From assembly GCA_937893145.1 (NCBI GenBank), contig CALBJW010000168.1:1-12997 (forward strand): DNA of 12,997 nt, read 5' to 3'. The position numbers and the translations under genes are program-made. The notes below the pieces were generated by a model. The model was not told the DNA's origin. It saw nothing but the letters and a program-made list of their open reading frames with translations, and did no database searches. Source of the stretch: an uncultured Prevotellaceae bacterium (GTDB lineage Bacteria; Bacteroidota; Bacteroidia; Bacteroidales; Bacteroidaceae). Below, one piece after another: positions 1 through 6,737 of this stretch (position 1 is its first letter; each line of letters starts with the position of its first letter).

Positions 1-294
1 GCGGACAATCGAGCCGTTCTGCATAGGCTCCTTAGCCAGGTCACGCATACGCTTGCCGGTACCCTTGCAGTAGAAGTACTTGCCCTTGAGCTGTGGGAGC
101 ACCATGCCAATCTGCTTCACTGGTGCGATAGCAGGCATAGCCTTGCACTCATCGTCCATGAACTCAGTTACGTTGACAGTGATATTACCGCCATTGCGTT
201 CAGCCCAACCCTTTTCCCAGAGGTAACCTGTCACCTCTGCTATCTGATTTACTACCGCCTCAAGTCCTGGGCGGCCTTCAAGAATTGATTTCAT
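1..294 (-). CDS. rhaD: L-rhamnulose-1-phosphate aldolase, N-terminal part (cut by window edge)
   Basis: The frame is open from the ATG at 294 to the left edge, giving the first 98 residues. This enzyme splits L-rhamnulose-1-phosphate into dihydroxyacetone phosphate and L-lactaldehyde in the cytoplasm (class II, zinc-dependent aldolase family). The key visible block is WAERNGGNIT at residues 30-39, matching the ERNGGN phosphate-binding region of E. coli RhaD; further on, YCKGTGKRMRD (75-85) fits the family's substrate-binding turn. The zinc-binding histidines lie beyond the window. The start is supported by an 11-nt gap after the permease stop and a GGAAAGG stretch just upstream of ATG. It is the fourth gene of the rhamnose operon. 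A lactaldehyde reductase and a regulator would be plausible next genes, but they are not visible here. Confidence 0.9.
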   Translation of the reverse strand, partial: MKSILEGRPGLEAVVNQIAEVTGYLWEKGWAERNGGNITVNVTEFMDDECKAMPAIAPVKQIGMVLPQLKGKYFYCKGTGKRMRDLAKEPMQNGSIVR

Positions 295-305
295 ATAACC
301 TTTCC

Positions 306-1658
306 TTAATAATTATTACCGTATCTTTCCTTTGTAATTTGTTCGAGCGACTTGCCTCGAGTATTTGGCATACCGATGATACCCACGATGAGGGAAGCGA
401 GGAGGAGTCCTACCATGCAACATGCTGCGACCACGAAACCTTCGCCACCAGCGTAGATGTATGTGAATGCCAATCCCCATGCTGCGGAGAGTCCACGAAC
501 GATGAAGAACATGAGTCCCTGAGCACCTGCGCGGAACTTAGCAGGGAAGAGTTCAGAACCCCAGAGGGCATAGAAAATCTGTACCGAACAACCATTATTG
601 AAGCCCCAGAGGATGGTGAAGAGCCAAAGGATAGCTGTACCACTCATGCCTGCAGCCACGAGATTGTCCTGCCAGATGATGATAGCCCATGCTGCGAGAG
701 CCGACACAAGACCTGCGATGTAGAATAACTTGTGGGCATACTTATCAACGAGAGGTGAGATGCAGAATGTAGTGACCACCACGATGAGCCAACTGATGCA
801 CGACATCATATTTGCCTCTTCGTTAGTCAAACCACCAGCAGTCTCGTAGATATGAGGCTGGAAGAATCCCATTACCGATGCCACGAGGTTCCATGTGAGA
901 TAGATGGCTGCAAGGAATGCAACAGTCTTGACTGCCACCTTGTTAGAGAAGAGTATCGCAAAGGCGTGCATGAGACTGTTGTCCTCTTCCTTCTCCACTG
1001 CCTTGTTGGCTGTGAACTCAGCACTTTCCTCGAGCTGGCGCTGGAGGTTCCATGCGATGAAGGCGATGACGAAGAGAGTGAAGAACACTACGCGTGAACT
1101 GAACACCTCAACCACTTCCTTTGCTGCATCAGCACTGACAAACACACCAGCTACACTCTCTACCAAACCGTAGAGATAGCCGCCTGGAGCGAGCAACATG
1201 CCGAAGAAGAGAACACAGAGAGGACCGATGCCCCACGACATCTGCGAGATACAGATGTTGCGACCACGATTGTTCACCTCCGAACTCTCAGAGATATATG
1301 TCCATGATGCAGGCACACCCACACCTACCGAGATACCAGTCACGAGGAAACCTGCGAGGAGCATTGGGAAGTTCATCGAACACATGATGAGCAACACACC
1401 CACCATATATACAATGAGGTTGTATGTGAAGATGAACTTACGACCATACTTGTCTGCAAGGAAACCGCCGATGATGGCACCGATGGCAGCACCCATAGCG
1501 TTGGCACTAAGAGCATTGAGCCATCCAAGGTGTCCTTCAGAGAGACCGAGATAGTTCTGCCACAGCGTGAGACCTGATGCACCAGCCACGATGGCACCTG
1601 CATCGAGATAATTGTTCAACGATACGGCAATCGTTGACTTCAAACTTGAATTTGCCAT
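306..1658 (-). CDS. MFS sugar permease, probable L-rhamnose importer
   Basis: A 450-residue membrane protein with roughly twelve hydrophobic segments. MFS signatures are clear: the loop 2-3 motif GFLADKYGRKF at residues 65-75, an RGR stretch at 131-133, GSELFPAKFRAGAQG at 367-381 (the equivalent of the sugar-porter PAExFPxxxR motif), and PNTRGKSLEQI at 431-441, close to the PETKGxSLEEI end of sugar porters. A non-membrane insertion sits at about 161-188 and a charged central loop at about 206-230. Its position, 5 nt after the isomerase and 11 nt before the aldolase, makes L-rhamnose uptake by proton symport the likely role. That substrate is inferred from context. The protein is not of the E. 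coli RhaT family. The Bacteroides thetaiotaomicron rha operon has a permease gene in the same place. Confidence 0.88.
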   Translation of the reverse strand: MANSSLKSTIAVSLNNYLDAGAIVAGASGLTLWQNYLGLSEGHLGWLNALSANAMGAAIGAIIGGFLADKYGRKFIFTYNLIVYMVGVLLIMCSMNFPMLLAGFLVTGISVGVGVPASWTYISESSEVNNRGRNICISQMSWGIGPLCVLFFGMLLAPGGYLYGLVESVAGVFVSADAAKEVVEVFSSRVVFFTLFVIAFIAWNLQRQLEESAEFTANKAVEKEEDNSLMHAFAILFSNKVAVKTVAFLAAIYLTWNLVASVMGFFQPHIYETAGGLTNEEANMMSCISWLIVVVTTFCISPLVDKYAHKLFYIAGLVSALAAWAIIIWQDNLVAAGMSGTAILWLFTILWGFNNGCSVQIFYALWGSELFPAKFRAGAQGLMFFIVRGLSAAWGLAFTYIYAGGEGFVVAACCMVGLLLASLIVGIIGMPNTRGKSLEQITKERYGNNY

Positions 1659-1663
1659 ACCGA

Positions 1664-2917
1664 TTAACGCTTAAGAGTTACTTCCTGCTCGTACTTCTGA
1701 CATTCCTTGATGTAGTCGAGACCAACAGGAACATCATTGCGAAGACAGAACTCATCATATACAGCATTCCAAGGCATAGCCTTATGCTCTTCGATAGTAG
1801 CGAGTTTTTCGAACATCTGACCAGCATTCTCCATCTGGCTGATGCTTGCAACTGGTTCGAGGAGAGCGCGACACATACACTTCTGTGCTGCACGCGAACC
1901 GATAACGTATGCACCGACACGGTTGAGGGTTCCATCGAAGTAGTCGAGACCATAGTGAACACGGTCGATAGCACCTGCACGAACGATTTCGTAGAAGAGT
2001 TCTGTTGTGAGGTCATCCATGATAGTAACATGGTCTGAGTCCCAACGTACAGGACGAGAGACATGAAGCATCAACTCAGGAACGAAGAGGAGGAGTGAGC
2101 TAACCTTGTCACCGATAGATTCTGTTGGGTGGAAGTGACCAGTATCGAGAGTTACCATCACGTTGTTCTTCGATGCGTATGCGTTGTAGAAGTCATTTGA
2201 ACCAACAGTCATAGACTCAAGACCGATACCGAATACCTTCGATTCAAGACATGGCTTTTCCCACTCGTACTTAGTTGCGAGGATTTCATCAAGACTCTCC
2301 TTCAACTGGCTGCGATACTGCATACGGTTTACAGTCACGTCCTTGCTACCATCATGAATCCAGAGGTTGATGATACAAGGGTCCTGCTGATATTCACCCA
2401 TAGCATTTGCAATCTCACGACAGCGCTTCATGTGTTCAATCCAGAACTCACGAATCTCCTTGTTAGGATTAGAGATAGTGAGGTTGCCCGAGAGAGGGTG
2501 AGAGAAGTTTGTTGAGTTGAAGTCGAGTTTAGTATTGTTTTCCTTACCCCACTCCATCCAGCCTTTGAACATATCTACAGTACATTCGTTGCGGTCAATA
2601 ATTTTACCGTTGAATTCGCCGTAGATTTCGTGGAGGTTGAGACGATGTTCACCAGGGATAAGGCTCTTAGCCTTGAGGATGTCAGCACGGAGTTCGTCGA
2701 TGTTGCGAGCTGCACCTGGGTAGTCGCCTGTTGACTGAATACCACCCGACATAGCGCCTGCCTTTGGTTCAAAGCCATGAACATCATCTGCCTGCCAGCA
2801 GTGCATGCTGAGATGGAAGTTCTGGAGCTGTTCGATTACTTTCTCTGTGTCGATACCAAGTTCTGCATAACGTGCTTTGGCTACTTGATAAGCCTGTTCA
2901 ATAAGTTCAGATTTCAT
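1664..2917 (-). CDS. rhaA: L-rhamnose isomerase
   Basis: A 417-residue protein, almost the length of E. coli RhaA (419). It interconverts L-rhamnose and L-rhamnulose, the first step of the pathway, in the cytoplasm and needs a divalent metal such as Mn2+. The N-terminus carries the family block HCWQADDVHGFE (39-50). Metal and catalytic residues can be placed at E234 (GIGLES), D258 (TLDTGHFHPTE), H285 (LHVSRP), D293 and D295 (RWDSDH) and D325 (GLDYFDG). The ATG at 2917 is well placed for the conserved N-terminus. The gene is the second in the operon, 92 nt after the kinase stop. That gap holds a G-rich motif and hairpins directly before the start codon. Some Bacteroides literature calls this gene rhaI. 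Confidence 0.96.
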   Translation of the reverse strand: MKSELIEQAYQVAKARYAELGIDTEKVIEQLQNFHLSMHCWQADDVHGFEPKAGAMSGGIQSTGDYPGAARNIDELRADILKAKSLIPGEHRLNLHEIYGEFNGKIIDRNECTVDMFKGWMEWGKENNTKLDFNSTNFSHPLSGNLTISNPNKEIREFWIEHMKRCREIANAMGEYQQDPCIINLWIHDGSKDVTVNRMQYRSQLKESLDEILATKYEWEKPCLESKVFGIGLESMTVGSNDFYNAYASKNNVMVTLDTGHFHPTESIGDKVSSLLLFVPELMLHVSRPVRWDSDHVTIMDDLTTELFYEIVRAGAIDRVHYGLDYFDGTLNRVGAYVIGSRAAQKCMCRALLEPVASISQMENAGQMFEKLATIEEHKAMPWNAVYDEFCLRNDVPVGLDYIKECQKYEQEVTLKR

Positions 2918-2922
2918 ATAGA

Positions 2923-2941
2923 CCCACCCCCTACCCCTCCC
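2923..2941 (-). promoter_or_regulatory. G-quadruplex motif in the rhaA ribosome-binding region
   Basis: On the minus (mRNA-sense) strand four G-tracts follow one another: GGG, A, GGGG, TA, GGGGG, T, GGG. Loops are 1, 2 and 1 nt, a textbook intramolecular quadruplex pattern. The last tract ends five bases before the rhaA ATG at 2917, so a folded structure would sit inside the ribosome footprint. The first two tracts are also the 3' arm of the adjacent hairpin (2934-2954), so the two folds exclude each other. The motif is directly visible; a regulatory role is inference. Confidence 0.55.
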
Positions 2942-2954
2942 TATTATGGAGGGG
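2934..2954. repeat. Hairpin in the rhaB-rhaA intergenic gap
   Basis: CCCCTCC (2934-2940) and GGAGGGG (2948-2954) form a perfect 7-bp GC-rich stem around a 7-nt loop; CTAC/GTAG just outside could extend it with a small bulge. On the mRNA the stem's 3' arm contains GGAGGGG, a Shine-Dalgarno-like sequence about 17-23 nt before rhaA. There is no T-tract directly after it, so it does not look like an ordinary terminator. It may tune expression between kinase and isomerase or be a dispersed intergenic palindrome. Confidence 0.6.
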
Positions 2955-2959
2955 AGTAG

Positions 2960-2979
2960 TTACTACATAAAGGTAGTAA
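2960..2979. repeat. Second hairpin in the rhaB-rhaA gap
   Basis: TTACTAC (2960-2966) and GTAGTAA (2973-2979) form a perfect 7-bp stem with a 6-nt loop. GGGG at 2951-2954 and CCCC at 2982-2985 bracket it and could pair, which would disrupt the neighbouring 2934-2954 hairpin. GTAG (2956-2959) can also pair with CTAC (2963-2966). The arrangement allows alternative folds. Confidence 0.5.
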
Positions 2980-3009
2980 TGCCCCAGGAGTGAAAAGGGT
3001 TTTAATTAG

Positions 3010-4476
3010 TTATTTAGTTACATTTTTATATCTTTCATACGCCTCGTTCCATGCCTCTGTGTCTTGAGGTAGGTAGGTGGCAAGTTCAATGGAGTCGGCA
3101 ATGATGCGGCGCATCTCGAACATGTCGGAGACAAGACCGGCTGCCTTTGCCTGGAGCATGATGTTGCCAATGGCAGTACCTTCAACTGGACCAGTAACGA
3201 CGGGCATTCCTATTGAGTTGGCAGCCATCTGCATGAGATAGACATTCCTTGAACCACCACCGATGACATGGAGTTTCTCGATGCTGAATGGAGCCATGTC
3301 GCCAAGATAGCCAAGCACCTGGCGATAGCGCATCGCAAGACTCTCGAAGATGCAGCGCGCCATCTCCTTGTAGTTCTGTGGCACATGCTGACCAGTCTTC
3401 TCGCAGTATGTCTTGATAGCCTCCACCATGCTCGATGGGTTGGAGAACGATGGGTCATCTGGGAAGATGAAGCTCTGGAAGGCTGGTGCCTCCATAGCAT
3501 CCTTGTTTATCTGGTTCACATCGGCTGGCGCATCAGTCCATTCCTTGCGGCAACGCTCAAGGAGCCACATGCCACAGATGGTCTTCAAGAAACGTGAAGT
3601 GCCTTCGATGCCACCTTCGTTTGTGAAGTTATATTCAAAACTCTTCTCCGAGATGATAGCGTCCTTAGTTTCAATGCCAAGCAACGACCATGTGCCGCAC
3701 GAGAGGTAAGCGAACTTCTCGTTCTCTGCAGGCACAGCAGCTACAGCAGCACCTGTGTCGTGACCTGCCACAGCAACTACAGGCACAGCACCCAGTCCTG
3801 TCATCTTCTGCACCTCAGGAGTGAGAGTACCCACTGTGTCGCTTGGGTTCACATAACGGCCAAACTGACTTTCCTTCAGTCCAATCACATCGATGAGTTC
3901 CGAGTCAATCTTCTTTGTGCGAGGGTCGAGCATCTGACTTGTACTGAGGATGGTGTATTCGCATACAGCCTCACCTGTGAGCATATACATCAGGGCATCT
4001 GGCACGAAGAGAATCTTCTCTGCCGCTGCGAGTGCCGAGTCGTTGTTTGCCTTCAGCGTTGAGAGCTGGAAGAGCGAGTTGAACTGCATGAACTGAATAC
4101 CGGTCTTCTCATACACCTTCTCCTTAGGAATGAGTTTGAAGTATTCCTCCATCGCATTGTCGGTATGAGGGTCACGGTAGCAATATGGATTGCGAAGCAC
4201 ACCGCCATCCTTACCGATGAACACGAAATCTACGCCCCAAGTATCGATACCGATGGATGTGATTTCAATGCCCTCCTCTGCCACGACCTTCAGTCCGCGA
4301 ATGATTTCGTTGTACAGAGCGTAGATGTCCCAGAAGAAATGTCCTCCAGTCTGGATTATGTTGTTTGGGAAACGAGTCAATTCTCGCTGCTCGAGTTTGC
4401 CATCAACAATACTGCCAAGTATTGTACGACCACTTGTAGCACCAAGGTCAACTGCAAAGAAATTAGTACTTGCCAT
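3010..4476 (-). CDS. rhaB: Rhamnulokinase (FGGY carbohydrate kinase)
   Basis: A 488-residue cytoplasmic kinase that phosphorylates L-rhamnulose at O1 with ATP. FGGY/actin-fold motifs appear in order: the phosphate-1 loop DLGATSGR (10-17), the IGIDTWGVDF block (75-84) of the substrate site, GHDTG at 238-242 with D240 as the probable catalytic base, the phosphate-2 loop LSCGTWSLLG (258-267), and the adenosine site HVIGGGSRN (403-411) followed by GPVEGTAIGN (429-438). Length and motif order match E. coli RhaB. It is the first gene of the rha operon: a TATCTTTG promoter element lies about 35 bases upstream of the ATG at 4476, and the gene above it has its own end and spacing. Bacteroides literature uses rhaK for this gene. 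Confidence 0.96.
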   Translation of the reverse strand: MASTNFFAVDLGATSGRTILGSIVDGKLEQRELTRFPNNIIQTGGHFFWDIYALYNEIIRGLKVVAEEGIEITSIGIDTWGVDFVFIGKDGGVLRNPYCYRDPHTDNAMEEYFKLIPKEKVYEKTGIQFMQFNSLFQLSTLKANNDSALAAAEKILFVPDALMYMLTGEAVCEYTILSTSQMLDPRTKKIDSELIDVIGLKESQFGRYVNPSDTVGTLTPEVQKMTGLGAVPVVAVAGHDTGAAVAAVPAENEKFAYLSCGTWSLLGIETKDAIISEKSFEYNFTNEGGIEGTSRFLKTICGMWLLERCRKEWTDAPADVNQINKDAMEAPAFQSFIFPDDPSFSNPSSMVEAIKTYCEKTGQHVPQNYKEMARCIFESLAMRYRQVLGYLGDMAPFSIEKLHVIGGGSRNVYLMQMAANSIGMPVVTGPVEGTAIGNIMLQAKAAGLVSDMFEMRRIIADSIELATYLPQDTEAWNEAYERYKNVTK

Positions 4477-4510
4477 ATAATATATTTTGGTTAAATATGA
4501 TTAGTCGTCA

Positions 4511-4518
4511 CAAAGATA
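4511..4518 (-). promoter_or_regulatory. Promoter -7 element of the rha operon
   Basis: TATCTTTG on the minus strand fits the Bacteroidota sigma-ABfr -7 consensus TAnnTTTG. It lies 34 bases before the rhaB start codon, which gives a leader of about 28 nt. No good -33 TTTG is present at the usual 19-21 nt spacing, consistent with a promoter that needs an activator. That last point is inference. Confidence 0.6.
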
Positions 4519-4551
4519 GTGAAAAATTAAGAATTAACTCACCGACTTTTC

Positions 4552-4569
4552 CTTTTTTTCACAAAAAAG
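4552..4569. terminator. Possible weak AT-rich terminator after the acyltransferase gene
   Basis: CTTTTTT and AAAAAAG form a perfect 7-bp stem with loop TCAC, 55 bases past the acyltransferase stop on the minus strand. The stem is almost all A-T, so stability is poor, but the arms supply a U-tract in either direction. It could help separate the acyltransferase transcript from the rha operon. Low confidence. Confidence 0.25.
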
Positions 4570-4623
4570 AATTAAGTTATCGCTTTCTTTAGAAAGAATT
4601 GTCATTTTCACGCAGAATATCCA

Positions 4624-5796
4624 TCATCCCATAATATACTTTCCCACCTTCGGTATGCGTTGAAGAATGACAGCCAGTATGCCTACAACGATGAAAGAGG
4701 ATGCCGCTGTGCAAACTATCTGCAGAGGAGTGGTCCATACTCCAAAAGCACCTTCGTCTGCAATACCCAACCAGTTGCGGTAGCATTCCGAGAAGGCAGA
4801 AAGTACGAGCATGTGGGCAAGATACATGCCGTATGATGCTTTGGAAATAGGGAGAAGCACTTTGCGGTATATAGTTCCCGAAGCTGTAAACTTACGCATC
4901 ACCATCACCATTCCTATGGTCATGAGTGCCACTCCAAGTGTATCGTTGGTCCATGTAGTTTCCCACCATACGGCTTTCTCCAATCCGCCACAAGCAGGGA
5001 AGTTTCCACCACACATCTCCAGGACTCTACGTACAAATCCTCCGAAAGTTATACCAAAACCTATGAGATAAGTAGGGAGGGCAAGAGCGAGAGTCCTACC
5101 CCATGGCTCCACCTTTGCAAACCTACGGAAGTAGAGTCCGAGAAGCAGATAACCTATGAAGCCATACATATAGTAGAATGTGCCATAACCATTCCAACTC
5201 GCCTCACCCCAGAGCGGATAAAGGGCCTGGCGAGGCAGTCCTGTCTGTCCGAAGATAAGAGGCAAGTCTCCCGTTGTCAGATAGTCGCGAAGCATAGGGA
5301 AGATAGTGGTTAAGAGCCAGATGCCGATATACACCTTGAGTTCCTTCTTTCCCACCTTTTCTGCCCAAGGCGAAAGCATCGGCATAATGAGATATACGCC
5401 TATGAGCATATATACAAACCAGAGATGTCCGGCAGCATAGTTGAAATTGAAAAGCAGTCCTTTCAGATTTTCCGTTGGCTCTCCCCAATACAAGGCATAC
5501 ACCAAAGACCATATAACGAAAGGCACCAGTATTCGTACCGCCCTCTTACGGAAGAAGTCGGCAGTGGAGTAATGAAGCGGAAACTGCAGATAACTCGATG
5601 CAATCACAAAGAGCGGCACACACATCCTGACAGCAGAATCAAAGAATGCTGCCCAATACATATCACTTCCTGTCAGTATCTGTCCACCTTCACCACCAAG
5701 ATAAAATGGTTCGGTGCTATGCACTATCATCACCATGAAACAGGCAATAACACGCATCCAGTCTATCCACACCTCACGTTTTCCTTCAGAGTTCAT
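4624..5796 (-). CDS. Membrane acyltransferase (acyltransferase-3 / OafA-like family)
   Basis: A 390-residue polytopic membrane protein of the acyltransferase-3 type, whose members O-acetylate (or otherwise acylate) polysaccharides, lipids or peptidoglycan. The opening VWIDWMRVIACFMVMIVHS (9-27) carries the conserved D, R and H of the family's first membrane helix (H26). Further hallmarks are RMCVPLFVIASSYL (57-70), KRAVRILVPFVIWS (84-97) and HLWFVYMLIGVYLIMPML (124-141). About ten hydrophobic segments follow one another. The ATG at 5796 is preferred to one at 5859, because the 21 extra residues are translated from a promoter-like tandem repeat region and do not resemble the family start. The acceptor substrate cannot be told from sequence. 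No glycan cluster surrounds it and it is probably transcribed alone. Confidence 0.88.
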   Translation of the reverse strand: MNSEGKREVWIDWMRVIACFMVMIVHSTEPFYLGGEGGQILTGSDMYWAAFFDSAVRMCVPLFVIASSYLQFPLHYSTADFFRKRAVRILVPFVIWSLVYALYWGEPTENLKGLLFNFNYAAGHLWFVYMLIGVYLIMPMLSPWAEKVGKKELKVYIGIWLLTTIFPMLRDYLTTGDLPLIFGQTGLPRQALYPLWGEASWNGYGTFYYMYGFIGYLLLGLYFRRFAKVEPWGRTLALALPTYLIGFGITFGGFVRRVLEMCGGNFPACGGLEKAVWWETTWTNDTLGVALMTIGMVMVMRKFTASGTIYRKVLLPISKASYGMYLAHMLVLSAFSECYRNWLGIADEGAFGVWTTPLQIVCTAASSFIVVGILAVILQRIPKVGKYIMG

Positions 5797-5824
5797 ATAT
5801 TTACAAATTATGTTATAGTGATTA

Positions 5825-5880
5825 AGTGCAAAGATACACATTTTAGTACAAAGACACACATTTTAGTGCAAAGAAATAAT
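5825..5880. repeat. 20-bp tandem repeat carrying promoter -7-like elements
   Basis: Two full copies of AGTRCAAAGAYACACATTTT (5825-5844 and 5845-5864) are followed by a partial third (AGTGCAAAGA, 5865-5874). Read on the minus strand each copy holds a TTTG-ended element: TATCTTTG (5836-5829), TGTCTTTG (5856-5849), TTTCTTTG (5876-5869). Only the first fits TAnnTTTG fully. The period of 20 bp is close to two helical turns, so the copies lie on one face of the DNA. Confidence 0.75.
5829..5836 (-). promoter_or_regulatory. Promoter -7 element of the acyltransferase gene
   Basis: TATCTTTG on the minus strand, 32 bases before the ATG at 5796. It is the copy closest to the gene within the 20-bp tandem repeat and the only one that matches TAnnTTTG exactly. 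A TTTG in the next copy is only 12 nt upstream, too close to be a standard -33 element. Confidence 0.5.
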
Positions 5881-5910
5881 ACAAATGAGTTATTTCTATG
5901 AAAAAAGACC

Positions 5911-5918
5911 TATCTTTG
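5911..5918 (+). promoter_or_regulatory. Promoter -7 element of xth
   Basis: TATCTTTG on the plus strand, 66 bases before the xth start codon, fits TAnnTTTG. It continues as TATCTTTGCACTT, so TATCTTTGCACT is an inverted copy of the element facing the acyltransferase gene (5825-5836). No clear -33 TTTG is seen. Confidence 0.55.
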
Positions 5919-5934
5919 CACTTGATAAGTAGGT

Positions 5935-5958
5935 GCAGAAAAACAAAGCACTTTCTGC
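5935..5958 (+). repeat. Hairpin in the xth 5' leader
   Basis: GCAGAAA (5935-5941) and TTTCTGC (5952-5958) form a 7-bp stem with a 10-nt loop, between the predicted transcription start (about 5925) and the ATG at 5985. GTGC (5933-5936) could instead pair with GCAC (5948-5951). No T-tract follows, so it is not an obvious terminator. Function unknown. Confidence 0.4.
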
Positions 5959-5984
5959 TTCATAAAAACTAAAACAAAAACAAG

Positions 5985-6737
5985 ATGAAATTCATATCAT
6001 GGAACGTAAACGGACTGCGTGCCGTTGTAGGAAAGAACTTCAAGGAAGACTTCATAGCACTTGATGCCGACTTCTTCTGTCTTCAGGAAACCAAGATGCA
6101 GGCTGGACAGCTCGACATTGAGTTCCCTGGCTACAAGTCATACTGGAACTATGCCGAGAAGAAGGGTTACTCGGGAACAGCCATCTTCACCAAGCACGAG
6201 CCTCTATCCGTTGCTTATGGTATAGGCATTGAGGAACACGACCACGAGGGACGTGTCATCACTCTGGAGTACCTAGACTTCTACCTCATCACCTGTTACA
6301 CACCAAACTCGCAGGACGGTCTCAAGCGTCTCGACTATCGCATGACATGGGAGGACGATTTCCTCGCATACATGAAGCAACTCGATGCCCAGAAACCTGT
6401 CATCCTCTGTGGCGACCTCAATGTAGCACACAAGGAGATAGACCTCAAGAACCCAAAGACCAACCGCATGAATGCGGGTTTCACAGACCAGGAACGCGAG
6501 AAGATGACTACCCTCCTCTCTTCAGGTTTCACCGACACCTTCCGCCACTTCTATCCTGACCTCGAAGGTGCCTACTCATGGTGGAGCTATCGTTTCCAGG
6601 CGCGCCAGAAGAATGCTGGCTGGCGTATCGACTACTTCATCGTGAGCGATCGCCTCATGGAACGAGTCGAGTCTGCCTCCATCCACAACGAGATATTCGG
6701 CAGCGACCATTGCCCTGTAGAAGTGGTTGTACTATGA
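5985..6737 (+). CDS. xth: Exodeoxyribonuclease III (AP endonuclease, ExoIII family)
   Basis: A 250-residue enzyme of normal family length that cuts DNA 5' to abasic sites and removes nucleotides from 3' ends of duplex DNA in base-excision repair. The exonuclease-endonuclease-phosphatase motifs are intact: WNVNGLRA (6-13) with metal ligand N7, LQETK (33-37) with E35, Y105 in CYTPNS, GDLNVAH (143-149) with D144 and N146, WRIDYF (213-218) with D216, and SDHCP (240-244) with D241 and H242. The start follows an A-rich leader without a Shine-Dalgarno sequence, typical of Bacteroidota. The TGA at 6735-6737 overlaps the stop of the convergent CPBP protease gene by six bases. A monocistronic unit driven from 5911-5918 is likely. 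Confidence 0.96.
   Translation: MKFISWNVNGLRAVVGKNFKEDFIALDADFFCLQETKMQAGQLDIEFPGYKSYWNYAEKKGYSGTAIFTKHEPLSVAYGIGIEEHDHEGRVITLEYLDFYLITCYTPNSQDGLKRLDYRMTWEDDFLAYMKQLDAQKPVILCGDLNVAHKEIDLKNPKTNRMNAGFTDQEREKMTTLLSSGFTDTFRHFYPDLEGAYSWWSYRFQARQKNAGWRIDYFIVSDRLMERVESASIHNEIFGSDHCPVEVVVL

Noticed and set aside
285..728. Plus-strand reading frame of 147 residues, rich in Cys, Glu and Asp
   Set aside because: It is the antisense of the permease gene; its odd composition follows from the hydrophobic codons on the other strand.
4583..4597. Small palindrome TTCTTTAGAAAGAA as a terminator
   Set aside because: The usable stem is about five A/T-rich pairs with no following T-tract, too weak to call.
5797..5859. 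Upstream ATG giving a 21-residue longer acyltransferase
   Set aside because: The extra residues come from the 20-bp repeat and -7 promoter element, and the family start is at the DWMR helix right after the ATG at 5796.
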